A DNA stretch of 64,000 nt from Gambelia wislizenii. Taxonomy: Eukaryota > Chordata > Lepidosauria > Squamata > Crotaphytidae. Below are positions 33,649 through 44,004 of the stretch, one piece after another. The stretch lies in the NCBI GenBank assembly GCA_030847615.1, contig JAUMIR010000005.1, positions 214,690,645 through 214,754,644 on the forward strand, in the 5' to 3' direction. A model generated the notes under the pieces. It made no database searches, had not been told where the DNA came from, and was given only the letters and a program-made list of their open reading frames with translations. Each line of letters begins with the position of its first letter. Position 1 is the first letter of the stretch. The translations under genes were made by a program, and so were the position numbers.

Positions 33649-34682
33649 CCCTGGAATTCCAGTTGGGGTCAGAAATAACCTGAGATTATAGTTTAAAAAC
33701 CAAGTGGGTTTGGTTGGTTAAATAATTGTTGTTTTTCTAATTAGAAGAATATGCTCAGTCATGGCAGACAATATGGGTATAAAAACCAAATGTGTTTCAG
33801 AGTGAACCCTGAACACTTAGATTGCACGCATATTTTACAAAAAAAGGGAGGTTTAATTTCACTTCATTTTCCTGCATATCTATACTGCAAAAAAAGTTGT
33901 AACTCTTCCAGACTTTGATTGCAAGCTGCCAGCAGTTGGTCTTTTCCTCATTTATTTATTATGAGTGTTGACAATATACTTGCAAAGTACACATATTTCT
34001 AAAGTTGTGCATTGCATCATGTCCACACCTTAAGAACTATAACTTAATGATCCTACCACTTCCTGTAGTGCACAGCCAGCATAGTCATACCCTCTGGAGG
34101 AGTCTGAAAATTTTGGGTAGAAAAAGAAATATTTTCAAACCCAGCTTCTCACCACATTTATGCATATCATTGTGACAGTGTACTTGTAAAATTCATATAT
34201 AGTGCTCTACAGAAAAAAAAGACACGTGTAAAAGAAATAGACAGGCATGAAGCAATGTTGAGGGTAGCTAAAAACATTTAAGTATCCCTATCAGAAAACT
34301 ATTTTACACAATAAACTTTAATATGATTTTTAGAAGCGTGTCTTACCTGACTATATAATTTAGTTCATTTAGTCATAAACTAGTCATAAATTATAGTCAT
34401 AAATTTAATCATAAATTATACTAAAGAGCTGTTAACTATTTCATGTGAAGCTTTGATTTGAAATGATCTAAAGATCAATTGCTCTTTAAAAGTATAGCAA
34501 ATTATACAAGACAAAACAAACTTTAATTGTAATTCTTTAGTTAAGCATATATGTTGACATCAGGGGATCAAGTATATTCAAAGTGGTAAAAAGATCTCTG
34601 ACTGTTTGGGAACATTTACTTCATCCCTTTATGTTCACATATATACAATGTTTTACAGCCTGAAGTTGAGCTCAAGAGGTAC
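33649..34682. other. AT-rich sequence with short TAGTCATAAA tandem repeat
   Basis: Around 34371-34422 a unit of about 11-13 bases (TAGTCATAAA) repeats four times with variation. Nothing else recognised. Confidence 0.45.
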
Positions 34683-34687
34683 CTTCT
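34683..34687. repeat. Copia target-site duplication, left (CTTCT)
   Basis: CTTCT is repeated immediately after the far LTR at 39642-39646. Five bases is the usual duplication length for Ty1/copia integrases. Confidence 0.9.
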
Positions 34688-35102
34688 TGTCAGGGGATGA
34701 TAGGCCACTCAATCCCCAGCAGTAGCCCAAAAAGCCTTTCTCAGTAGACTCAGTAGCAACCTGCTCCCAAGAATACTCACACACAGAGTGTTTGACATCC
34801 AAATAAGCAGGAGGCACTTTTATCTTCAAACTCAGTTGCAATATATACAAATATTTACACTCCAAGGAGAAACTGCTTCACCAGGCCTCAGCACTCACAG
34901 GAAGAAGAGTGAGCTTTTCTCTGAGCCATCCCATATACACAGTTACAGGGCATTGGCCTACTCAGTCACACGATCTTACGCACCAATAAGAACCCTCCTT
35001 CTGTAGCTAAGGGAGACTAGGCAGTTCATGGAGTCAGCCATTTTGACTAGGCATGACTGCAGTTTGTTTGGCCATTTTAAAATTGAGTTCTAATTCCTGA
35101 CA
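34688..35102 (-). repeat. Copia 3' LTR
   Basis: 415 bp, starting TGTCAGG and ending CCTGACA on the plus strand, about 92% identical to 39225-39641. It is the downstream LTR because the element reads on the minus strand. No strong polypurine tract is visible next to it; the adjacent sense sequence contains only GGAGGA. Confidence 0.95.
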
Positions 35103-35196
35103 ATCCTGAAATGCAAATCCTCCAAAATGGTCAAACTACTGCGCAGGACACATGTTATCATCATAACATAACATCATTAACATACATTGTTGGACA

Positions 35197-36600
35197 TCAT
35201 TCGTCTGTTGGTTGACCTTCCCTTTTGACACCTTTCACTTTACACACTAGTGACAAGGCCCAGCCTCTTTGGCTTCCTACTGGAAGGGCTTTTGTGAGCA
35301 GGTCTGCAACATTGTCCTCAGATGGACAGTACTTCAGACACAAGATACCTTCTTGTATTAATTGCCTCACATTTGGTAGCATACCTCAATGTACTTTGTC
35401 CTGCATTTCAGGTTTTCTGCTTCTGCCATTGCTATTCAGGCTTGTGAGTCCTCGTACACTTCAACAGGCATTTGGCACAGCTCCCCAAGGTCTGCAAGCA
35501 TCTGCCTTACCCATTGTACCTCACTTGCCATCTCAGACAAGGCGGCAAATTCAGCTTCAGTGCTACTAATGGCCACACAGTTCTGCTTTCTTGATCTCCA
35601 CACTATGGAGCTCTCTGCATACCTGACCACCATCCCGGTCACTGACTTCCTGTCTGAAGTCTCAGCAGCAAAAGAGCTGTCCAGGTAGCACTCCAGGGTC
35701 ACCTGACTTCCTATCAAGCTCATGTCCCTGGTACCCTTGAGAAATCTAACTACCCTCTTCAGGGCTTCCCAATCCACCCTCCTTAGCTTGGAGACTCTTC
35801 TGCTAAGCACCCCAACTGCAAAACTGATGTCAGGCCTTGTGTTGTTTGCAATAAACAACAGACTGCCTACCACTGCGCGGTACAGATCAGGCCTTTCAAA
35901 TTCCTGTTCTACCTCCAAGTTCACAAAATCAGTAGCCATTGGTGTCCTGACCACCTTAGCCTCACTAAGCCCACACTTGGCCACAAATCTGTCAATTTTC
36001 TTCTTCTGGCTCAGGAAGAATTCTCCAAGACCAGTTCTTTCTACCTCTATGTCTAAATAATATCGCAGGCTGCCTAAGTCCTTCAAATTGAACCGGCTTT
36101 CTAACTCCTCTTGCACTTTCTTGACATCACTGGCACTCTTTGCTGCGACACAAAGGCCGTCCACATAGATAACTAGCATGACAGCACTATCATCTGCCCC
36201 CTTGGTGTACACACAGGCATCTATGATGCTCCTTGTGTAACCTAGTGACACCAAAACATGGTGTATGCACTTGTTCTAGCAACAGGCACTTTGTTTCTAG
36301 CCATAGAGTGCTTTGCACAGCAAGTACACCTTGCTCTCACCTGTACTGTCATACCCTGGGCCCTGCTCCATGAACACTGTCTCTTCAAGATCAGCATTCA
36401 GGTATGCTGTCTCAAAGTCAAAGTGTTGCACAACCATCTGCCTCTTGGCTGCTAAAGCTAACACTAACCTAAGACTTTCTGGCTTTGCTGTGGGTGACAA
36501 TTTTGTCTTGTCAAAATTGGTGTAACACTCCTGCGAAAAGCCTTTTGGAACTAAGCATGCCTTACACTTTTATGTCCCATCAGGCATTTCCTTATGTTTG
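35197..36600 (-). pseudogene. pol: Copia reverse transcriptase and RNase H remnant
   Basis: The RT segment begins around 36600 (CRWVYKHKEMPDG) and continues at 36297-36500, where HFDFETAYLNADLEE holds the first catalytic Asp. It then runs into a 272-codon open frame at 35436-36254. Residues 30-33 of that frame are YVDG (36156-36167) instead of the catalytic YVDD, which should abolish polymerase activity. RNase H follows in the same frame: LDSSFA (Asp near residue 192), SSTEAEFAA (Glu near 233) and EDSQA (Asp near 269). The last part continues in another frame at 35197-35382 with EGILCLKYCPSEDNVADLLT, the typical copia C-terminus. At least two frame disruptions separate these blocks. Confidence 0.95.
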
Positions 36601-37092
36601 TATACCCACCTGCAACCAACAACCTTTTGGTCTTTGGGCCTCTCAGCTATCTGGAACACTTTCCTCTCAACTAGTGACTCGAACTCAAAGTCCATGGCTG
36701 TGTTCCACTTCTCCTGCTCTTCCTGGGGAAGTTTTAGGAGATTCTGAAAACTTGCAGGCTCCTCTGCCATGACATTGCATGGCCTGGCTTCCTGAACAAC
36801 AAATCTGCCAGGAGCCTTTCTGACCCTTATTGACCTTTTGTGGATGAGCACCCTAGTTCTGTCTGACTCATCCTCACTTGCACTGCTGCTGCTATCTCTC
36901 CCTGTGTCAGGGTCACTGCCTGTTTGTGGTGGTGTGTGTGTTGGAGTGGCACGTGAAGTGTCAGGCTTTTCTTCCTCTGCCTCCCCTTTATCATCAGGCA
37001 TTACTACCCCTCTAATTTGTGGGACTTTTGGGAGTTGTTGACACATCCCTCCCCAAGGGAACAAACACCTCCTGATTGCAATGTAATCTGTC
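36601..37092 (-). pseudogene. pol: Copia integrase-RT linker and RT N-terminus
   Basis: An open stretch has an acidic, Ser/Thr/Pro-rich linker (EAEEEKPDTSRATPTHTPP, SSSASEDESDRT), as is usual between copia integrase and RT. The conserved RT lead-in follows: QEEQEKWNTAMDFEFESL, then VFQIAERPKDQKVVGCRWVY. A stop follows at about 36570, where the frame is lost. Confidence 0.9.
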
Positions 37093-38105
37093 CTACTCTG
37101 AGTGCATTTCAAAGTTTGCACTCCTAGAGACCATCACCTTTCCAGGATGGAAAGAAAACACGTACTTATTACCCTCATAGCCTAGGAAACACAGTGTCCT
37201 GGTTTTAGGCTGCCCAGGCTTCCTTAGGCTTCGGTGAATCAGTACATTTGCATTTTGCCCACAAACCCTCAGGTGCTTGAGGTTTGGTGCTCTACCATAC
37301 AATAGACAATATGGGGTCTGGTTGACGCTAGACGTCCACAGTCTATTTAAATGGTAAACAGCAGTCTTCACTGCCTCCCCCCACAGCCCAGCTGGGGCTT
37401 GTGCGTCTTCCATCATGCACTCCATCATGCACTTCAACATCCCAATTTTCCTTTCAGCAACCCATCCTTCCCTGGAGACGCGGGGTTTGTGGTCTTGTGT
37501 ATAATGCCCCTCCTACGCATCCAGGTCTGCTGACTGTTGGATAAAAATTCCCCTCCCCTATCAGTCACTAGACTGGAAACCTTATGAGAAGGAAACTCAC
37601 ATTCTACTATGTTCACCCACTCACAGAACCTGTCTGCAGCCTGATTTTTCTCCTTCAGTAAATACACGTGGGTGTACCTAGTGTGTCTGTCCACAATTAC
37701 AAATAAATAACCATGACCCCCTTCATTAGGCTTATAGGGGCCTGCCAAGTCAGCATGGAAAACCTCAAAAGGTCTTCTGGTGACACACTGGGTCTTTTTG
37801 GCAACAGGGATAGCCTTCACCTTAACTTTCCTGCACACTGCACATTTTAAGAACCTTGGGCAGTGTTTCCTGCTTAAACCAGGGCACACTTTTGCTAGCT
37901 CCTCTAACCCTTTGTAACTAGCATGGCCCCTTAGCCTGTGGTAGAAATGAACACACTTATCATGTAGAGGCACATTGTCTTCAGGGTTCACATTTGCCAC
38001 CTTCCCTTTAGGCAATATGTAATACAACCCATGTTTCTTTAGCCCTTTTACACAGACATTATTCATGTTATGCCTTTCTGTTACTGTACAGTGTTTTCCC
38101 CTCAA
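37093..38105 (-). pseudogene. pol: Copia integrase remnant
   Basis: The frame at 37434-38105 carries the GAG-pre-integrase region and an HHCC zinc-binding domain (His56 and His61 in HFYHRLRGH, Cys88 and Cys91 in CAVC). The catalytic core follows, with Asp109 in FHADLAGPY and Asp172 in VTDRGGEF. A frameshift at about 37450-37490 moves the rest into the frame at 37093-37440. That frame holds the third catalytic residue in VAERKIG, then GLWGEAVKTAVYHLNRL and TPYCLLYGRAP. The DDE triad is therefore present in sequence but split across frames. Integrase inserts the cDNA copy with a 5-bp stagger, matching the CTTCT duplications. Confidence 0.95.
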
Positions 38106-38280
38106 GTATCACTTTATAACCATCAGTAGTCATTTGAGACACACTTAATATTCAATTCTCTAGTTTGTTAACACACAACATATTTTCAAAATCTTTACCA
38201 AAAGATGGCACATATGCAGTGCCCATTTTCTGCACCTTGCTGGGAGCACCATCTGCAAGGGTAATATTGGTTATTGAAGC

Positions 38281-38346
38281 ATTTTTAACATTACTAAACA
38301 ACTGTACATCATTAATCATATTGTGTGTGGCCCCACTATCAAGTAA
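38281..38346 (-). pseudogene. pol: Copia protease active-site remnant
   Basis: On the minus strand one frame reads LLDSGATHNMINDVQLFSNV. The DSG triplet at 38332-38340 is the catalytic aspartic-protease motif in its usual copia context (LDSGATHHM). The remainder of the protease between 38106 and 38280 is frame-broken. The protease would process the Gag-Pol polyprotein. Confidence 0.9.
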
Positions 38347-38896
38347 TCAAATTCTTTCCTCAGTACCATCGGGATGGTGCTGTGCTACAAAGGCATGGCT
38401 TGCAGCCTGAGAGGATGTACCCCTCCTATCCAGTGCAGGCATCTTACAGTCCTTCTTAAAATGTCCAGGCCTTTTGCATCTGAAACAGCATTTCATGTAG
38501 CTGCAGGCTCCCTCCTCCACTGGTGCCTCTGTTTCAGTGCTCTCCCAATTGCATCTGGTAATTTGTGGCTGTTTATTCCCCTCCATCTGGGAATCAAATT
38601 GCTTGCATTGGACCTCTTCCAGAATACGCTACCAGGTCTACAGACAAATCACTCTCCCTGGTGGTCTGCAGACTGTACATTGGGAAATCCTATTCCTTTG
38701 GCAAACTGCCCAATAAAATAAAACACTTACTGGCTTCTGGAATGTCCACCCCTCTTTTGGCCACCTCTTGAAAAAGCTGCCTCATTTCCTCCAAATGGGC
38801 TTTCACGCAGCCTCCAGTAGACAGCTTTGTGTTATAAAGTCTCTTAGTCCATATCATCTTTGAGAGGCAGGATGAATTCTGATGAACTGTTTTCAA
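38347..38896 (-). pseudogene. gag: Copia gag remnant with CCHC zinc knuckle
   Basis: The frame at 38690-38896 resembles the copia Gag capsid region (LYNTKLSTGGCVKAHLEEM, FILLGSLP). The frame at 38347-38586 contains a nucleocapsid zinc knuckle CFRCKRPGHFKKDC with C-x2-C-x4-H-x4-C spacing. The two blocks lie in different frames with a disrupted stretch between. The N-terminal part above 38896 is not recognisable as an open frame. Confidence 0.9.
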
Positions 38897-39207
38897 AGCT
38901 GTTGAAAGCTGAAAGGCAGTCTTTGCTGGGGCCGCATGTATTAACTGGGAGGGGCTGAGTGATAAGAGAATTGCAGCTTTCTTATCACTTCTGGTCTGCT
39001 AGCCTGAATGCTGCTATTTCATCTTCTGAACCCTCTGGGATCATACTTTCATTCTCCAAACATGCCACAATTGTCCTTAATTAATAAAGCCTCCATTATA
39101 AACTCCATGCTGAATAATTTCCATCAGCCAGCTAGCCAAAAACACTCAAGAAAAAAGAGTTTCTGGGAAGTTTTCTGGGTCCACCTTATCTAATCTGAGA
39201 TCAATCA

Positions 39208-39222
39208 GCTGGGCCCATAACC
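39208..39222 (-). promoter_or_regulatory. Primer-binding site for a half initiator tRNA-Met
   Basis: The plus strand reads GCTGGGCCCATAACC, which is nucleotides 25-39 of vertebrate initiator tRNA-Met (anticodon stem and CAU loop). The element's sense RNA is therefore complementary to the 3' end of a 39-nt 5' half-tRNA. It starts two bases inside the 5' LTR. Drosophila copia primes from the same 39-nt half molecule. Confidence 0.92.
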
Positions 39223-39224
39223 AG

Positions 39225-39641
39225 TGTCAGGGGATGATAGGCCACTCAATCCACAGCAGAAGCCCCAAAAGCCTGTCTCAGTAGACTCAGTAGCAACCTG
39301 TTCCCAAGAATACTCACACACAGAGTATTTGATGTCCAAATAAGCAGGATGCACTTTTATCTTCAAACTCAGTTGCAATATATACAAATATTTACAATCC
39401 AAGGAGAAACTGCTTCACCAGACCTCAGCACTCACAGGAAGAAGAGTAAGCTCTGCTCTGAGCTCTCTTATATACACAGTTATCAGGCATTGGTTTACTC
39501 AGTCACATGATCTTATACACCAATAAGAACCCTCCTTCTGTAGCTAAGGAAGACTAGGCAGTTCATAGAGTCAGCCATTTTGACTAGGCGTGACTCTACA
39601 GTTTGTTTGGCTATTTTAAAATTGTGTTCTAACTCCTGACA
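39225..39641 (-). repeat. Copia 5' LTR
   Basis: 417 bp with TGTCAGG...CCTGACA ends. In the sense direction (minus strand) a TATA-box-like GTATATAAGA lies at 39466-39475, the probable promoter for the element's transcript. The duplication CTTCT follows at 39642-39646. Confidence 0.95.
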
Positions 39642-39646
39642 CTTCT
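39642..39646. repeat. Copia target-site duplication, right (CTTCT)
   Basis: Matches 34683-34687. Confidence 0.9.
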
Positions 39647-40828
39647 GTGTACTAGAGACTACAAACCAAAATCTTGTTGCGTGATGCATTCTGCCTTCAT
39701 CTATTTGCTGTTTCTCTACTCATAGTGTCTCCTGAGGCAAGTCACTCACCCTGTTACACGTATATGTGAGGTGCTTCTCTAGTGTGCAGTCCCTATGGCT
39801 GCTGTGGAAATAAGAATTTTAAACATTAGGCTTAAAAATAATTAATTGATTTTGATTGTTAGAAGTGTAGAAATTAATTTATTGTTAATGTTAGGAGGGG
39901 TAGAAATTAATTCATTAGATTATCATTAACTGGTTTATTAATTAAACCAATTGTTTTTAAAGAACCATGGTATTTTCTTAGATTGGTAGATTTGGTTGTC
40001 ACCCTTGCTCCTAGTGGTATAATTTGTTATTGATTCCTTCAAGAGTATTCTAAAAAGAGTTTTAAATAGGGGTATAATACTTCAGTAATTTAATTGTTGA
40101 AGGAAGCAGTAAGTGATTTTAGCAATTTTCTTCCTGCTGTGAGGAAGTGTACAAAAACTGTGTAGTTTGCAAAGACTATTTGCAGTTTGGGAAGTCTGCA
40201 CAAGATGTGTGTGTGTTTGTTTTGCATAGGAAAGAGAACAAACCACACATTAATTTTGCACAGAATAATTTTCAAACTGCAAAAGTTATGTCAATCCAGG
40301 ATTCTCCTTGTCAGGATTTCTGAATATTAAAGAACAAAACCAAAAAAACAAAAAAACAAAAACCCACAACCATATTTTCCAACCATTTTTCAAATCATTT
40401 TAAATATTTTTTCCATTCGTACTTCTACATATCTTTCTCCAACCTGGCATTTTCTATATGTGAGACTACAAATCCCACCAACTCATTTATGGCTATGATA
40501 GTGGGATCTGAAGTGTAACACATCTGGAAAAGGTCAGGTGGAGGAAGACTGTCTGAAAGCATGGGATCTATCAACTCCTTCAATAAGGTTTTGTCATGTA
40601 TCTGCATCTTTCCTCTCTTCTTTCTACTCTCAGTTACCTCTGCCAACATATATGCTGTTTACATAGCCTTCAAACACTATGGATTCTTTATGTGCATTGG
40701 AAAAAGCGAATAAGGAATGATGTGCTCATTCCAGTTAGGGGATTGCAGCGTGTTAAATGCATAATCTTTCACAGATCACGGAATGTGGACTTCGTTGACT
40801 GCAGCCTACTTCTATTCTGCATCTGATT
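39647..40828. other. AT-rich sequence, nothing recognised
   Basis: A short diverged tandem duplication containing GTAGAAATTAATT lies at about 39866-39922, and an AAAAAC-rich stretch near 40336-40365. No gene recognised. Confidence 0.4.
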
Positions 40829-40913
40829 CATCTGATTAAATGAGCAGTAGTCCACAAAGCTTATGCCAGTTAAAACTTGTTAGTACTCAAGGTTCCACAA
40901 GACTCAGGTCTTG
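40829..40913 (+). mobile_element. Penelope-like tail with decayed hammerhead, left part
   Basis: 'catctgattaaatgagcagt' followed by 'agtccacaaagcttatgcc' is a degenerate CUGAUGA - stem II - GAAA arrangement, and 'cttgttagtactcaagg..ccacaagactc' is the repeat tail. The nonamer CATCTGATT is duplicated just upstream (40820-40828). The tail resumes at 41503 after an inserted element. Confidence 0.55.
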
Positions 40914-41500
40914 TTCTTGTCTATACGAGAGGGGGAAATATGAACACAGTCAGAAAGGCAGGCTTTCACAACGATGCGACCTGTCTACATGGCCAAAAGA
41001 GCCCCCCTAAACTTCACATGACCCCCTAGCCAGCTGGCTGCTACAAGTGATTTACTTGCAGTTTTAAATCTGCTGCTGCCAGGTTTTTTTTGTTTCCCAA
41101 GGTGCACACAAGCAACACTTCATATTTGCAAATAAAGAAATAAAAAAGAGTAAAAATCATAGTATGATCAACTTACCAGACCCTCTCTTAGCCAAAAATC
41201 CAACATGGCATCCGCAGCTGCTTTCCCTCTTTGCTAGCCCCGCCCCCTGTGTTCATCCAGCCAATCAGATTGCACTGCCTGTTCATATCTGTGTGAACAG
41301 GAGTGTTTAAATGTAGCAAATTTGGAAGTCATACGGAGCTTTTCAGAAAATCCGTACAAAGCCCTGGACAAAGCACATGGACTTTGTGGTGGATTTGGTT
41401 GCCCCCTTCTGAATGACACATATTTGTGCAAATGGCTATTTGAATGGATCACAGATCTTTCACACCTTGTTCATATTATTTTTGACCATATAGACAGGAC
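40914..41500. mobile_element. TIR element with CCAAT-box and GC-box, copy 2
   Basis: The inverted ends are 'cttgtctatacgag..aaatatgaaca' on the left and, from the other strand, 'cctgtctatatgg..aataatatgaaca' on the right. The interior contains CCCCGCCCCC and AGCCAATCAG boxes near 41236-41270, which is promoter-like, and shares ordered blocks with 32499-33070. It splits a Penelope-like tail. The flanking octamers (CTCAGGTC and CTCAATGC) match at 5 of 8. No transposase. Superfamily unknown, possibly hAT-like. Confidence 0.5.
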
Positions 41501-41502
41501 CT

Positions 41503-41545
41503 CAATGCTGTTTTGGCTACAACAGACTAACACAGGTATCCCCCT
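41503..41545 (+). mobile_element. Penelope-like tail, right part
   Basis: 'ttttggctacaacagactaa' followed by 'cacaggtatcccc' is the continuation of the tail interrupted at 40913. Confidence 0.55.
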
Positions 41546-43474
41546 CGAAATTCTTGTTAGGGAACATTGATCCTGTGCAATAATGAAGGGCACTAGTAAG
41601 TGTCTATAAAAATTAGTTGATGAATCAAGGATGGAACCTTTTTAATTAGAAACATTCTGAATGCTTCTGGGCATGTGCAGAACATTTTTCTCCACTACTC
41701 AATAATTCCATCCAGTAGGCAAGAGAAACAGGAAGCTGTGTATTCTCAAGCAATTGAACTTCTAGCCAGATAGTTTTAAAAGAACAAAGAGCAACTTGGC
41801 AATTGCTTCACTATGCCAGTCAGCACCATTATCTTTCCCTATGCAAGGGTTTCTTCCTTTTTGGTGCATGAACATAGCATGGTACATTACTGCTATTGAT
41901 TAGTCACTTGCAGTAATTATTACAGTGCATTTATGGCACATTATGGCATTATAATGCATGCAATGATATCATCATGCATGTTGCTATAAGAAAAGCAAAA
42001 ATCCCTATGATCCTGAGCTCAAATGTATCCATGGGTATTTCCCCCTTGCTGTAGCAAACAGAGGGCATGCTACATCTACAGCAGTGGAAAAAACAGTATG
42101 CACAGTAAATATGCAGGTCAGATGGTGAATCCAACAGCAGGAAGTGGTCAAATGCATGTCCAGGGCTCCTTTATAAGCTTCAGGGCCTTACCAGAGAAGA
42201 AGCTCATTATAATACGTCCCTTCCAAGCATGCCCCAGAATCTAGCCAGCATTGCTGATTGACCCTGGGTCATGTCCAGCTGGCTGGCTGTGAAGCCATGT
42301 GGCCTCCTACAGGAAGGAAGATCAGCCATCTTTTTTCTCTAGCATATTTTTCTGGGGTTGCAAATAGAATGGGACCTCCAAAGAGCAGGACCTCATGCTT
42401 CTCTGGTGCGTAAATGATGGTTGCACATTCAGATATGAAGCCTGAATATACAGCCTGTGAAGCCCACATAATGTATAAAAAGGCTAAAATTCCATAGACA
42501 TTTAGTTGGCTTCAATTACATTTCACATTGACTGTTCCAGAAATGAATAACAGATGCCTAAATGTGAACTAGAAATAAATAATAAATAAAGATTTGCTGT
42601 GGCTTGTGAAAAGATTATATGATATTTTAGAAGAAAAATCAATTTGAGCGAATATTGGCTTATTATGAGAACATGAATTTGCTTGGGGTAGGTACATTGA
42701 TAGAGTCATTTTAGACATCTGTTAAAAAAATCAATAAAAACCTTCATAAAGTTTTCCCATAGAATTCTAGTGGCAACATGACGAAGGCATTTGTCAATGA
42801 CAGTTACATGGCTCCTATTCCCTTGGGTATCTTAATTTTATTTTGGATCCAAACGTAGATTTAGCCAAGGTTCTGATATAAAAAAATCAATACATCATTA
42901 CACAATTAACAAGAACATCATTGTAACAAGCTAAGAACATTAACCTGATTCTGAAGGATATAAGAATGTTGCGGAATTGTGTGAGAATGTGTGTGTGTGG
43001 GGGAAGACGTGCATGAGCTGTGGGTACACTGCCCTACATCCCAGCATGCAGGAACACACAGGAATGTGCTGCACAACAGTGCTACCATGCAAGGTCAGTG
43101 TATATGCATTGTCGTGAGAATGAGAGAATTCAGAAGAAGCAGGGTCATAGACTGCCAAATGCCACTGTAGCAGCTGAAAGACCACCAGAAATGAAATGAG
43201 TATAGCTCTGAAAATGGATTTCCTTCCTGTTATTTAAAAGCTAAGTAAATGATCCTCCTTGAAGGAGTCAGAAGTGGTTGGACCTTCCCCCTTACCTTAA
43301 CTGGGTTGCTACTTTAGGGTTAGCAACAGGTACACAGCACACACACCCATGTAGGACTGAAAAAGAATCAGTCCCCATAAGATAAGTCCCATTTTCTTCA
43401 TTAGTCCCTTATCCTTTATAAAACTGAATTATTCTCCTGCCTGTTTCGGGAGCTACTGATGTCCCCTACACTGT
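41546..43474. other. AT-rich sequence, nothing recognised
   Basis: No gene or repeat recognised with confidence. Confidence 0.4.
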
Positions 43475-44001
43475 GGAGAGTTTCAGACGGGGACCATATA
43501 TAGCATTCCTGTCTCGCTAGCTATTTCCTGCCCCACTCCTATCCCTGTTACGCTTCTTTAAAAAAAAAAATCAGACTTACCTTAAAAGTGAGACAGAAAT
43601 GGCTCCCCCTCTCTCCGGCAGTCCAGGAAGTGAATACAGCTCCCAATCCTGGAGCATTCTCGCAAGAGAATTAGCATGCAGGATTTTTTTTTTTAAAAGT
43701 TAAAACAGAAAGAAAGAAAAGTGACAGCAAGCACAAAAGCAAAGTTTAAAAAAATACAAGTAACCCGGGGGGGGGGGGAGGGTGTCACTTACCTTGATGT
43801 CCTGATCACACCCAAAAGTCTTCGGCAGGGACCTTCCATCGTGGCTGGCATTGTGCCACAGAAACGGGGTGCCGGTTCACAAGCTCGTGATTCCATCACA
43901 AAGATGGAATGGGCGATCTATTGATAGCATAAGCCGTCAAGAAAAATAAACAGAACGTAGGGGGCATGGTTAGGCATTTTTTAGGATGCCTGAAAATCTC
44001 C
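43475..44001 (-). mobile_element. Non-autonomous TIR transposon, copy B (Harbinger-like)
   Basis: The inverted ends are GGAGAGTTTCAGAC and, from the other strand, GGAGATTTTCAGGC. The element is flanked by the perfect 3-bp repeat TGT (43472-43474 and 44002-44004). The minus strand aligns through its length with copy A at 21870-22485. A poly-G run near 43767-43778 and a T-rich tract are internal. No transposase frame. Confidence 0.7.
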
Positions 44002-44004
44002 TGT

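Larger units (their letters stand above)
34688..39641 (-). mobile_element. Ty1/copia LTR retrotransposon, near complete, inactivated
   Basis: A 4954-bp element lies between CTTCT target duplications, with LTRs of 415 and 417 bp ending TGTCAGG...CCTGACA. All coding remnants are on the minus strand in copia order (gag, protease, integrase, reverse transcriptase, RNase H). Integrase upstream of RT is the diagnostic difference from gypsy/retroviral elements. There is no env-like frame. The reading frame is broken several times and the RT active-site YVDD is YVDG. By eye the LTRs differ at about 33 positions (near 8%), so the insertion is old but not ancient. Ty1/copia elements are sparse in vertebrates compared with plants and insects. 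Confidence 0.97.
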
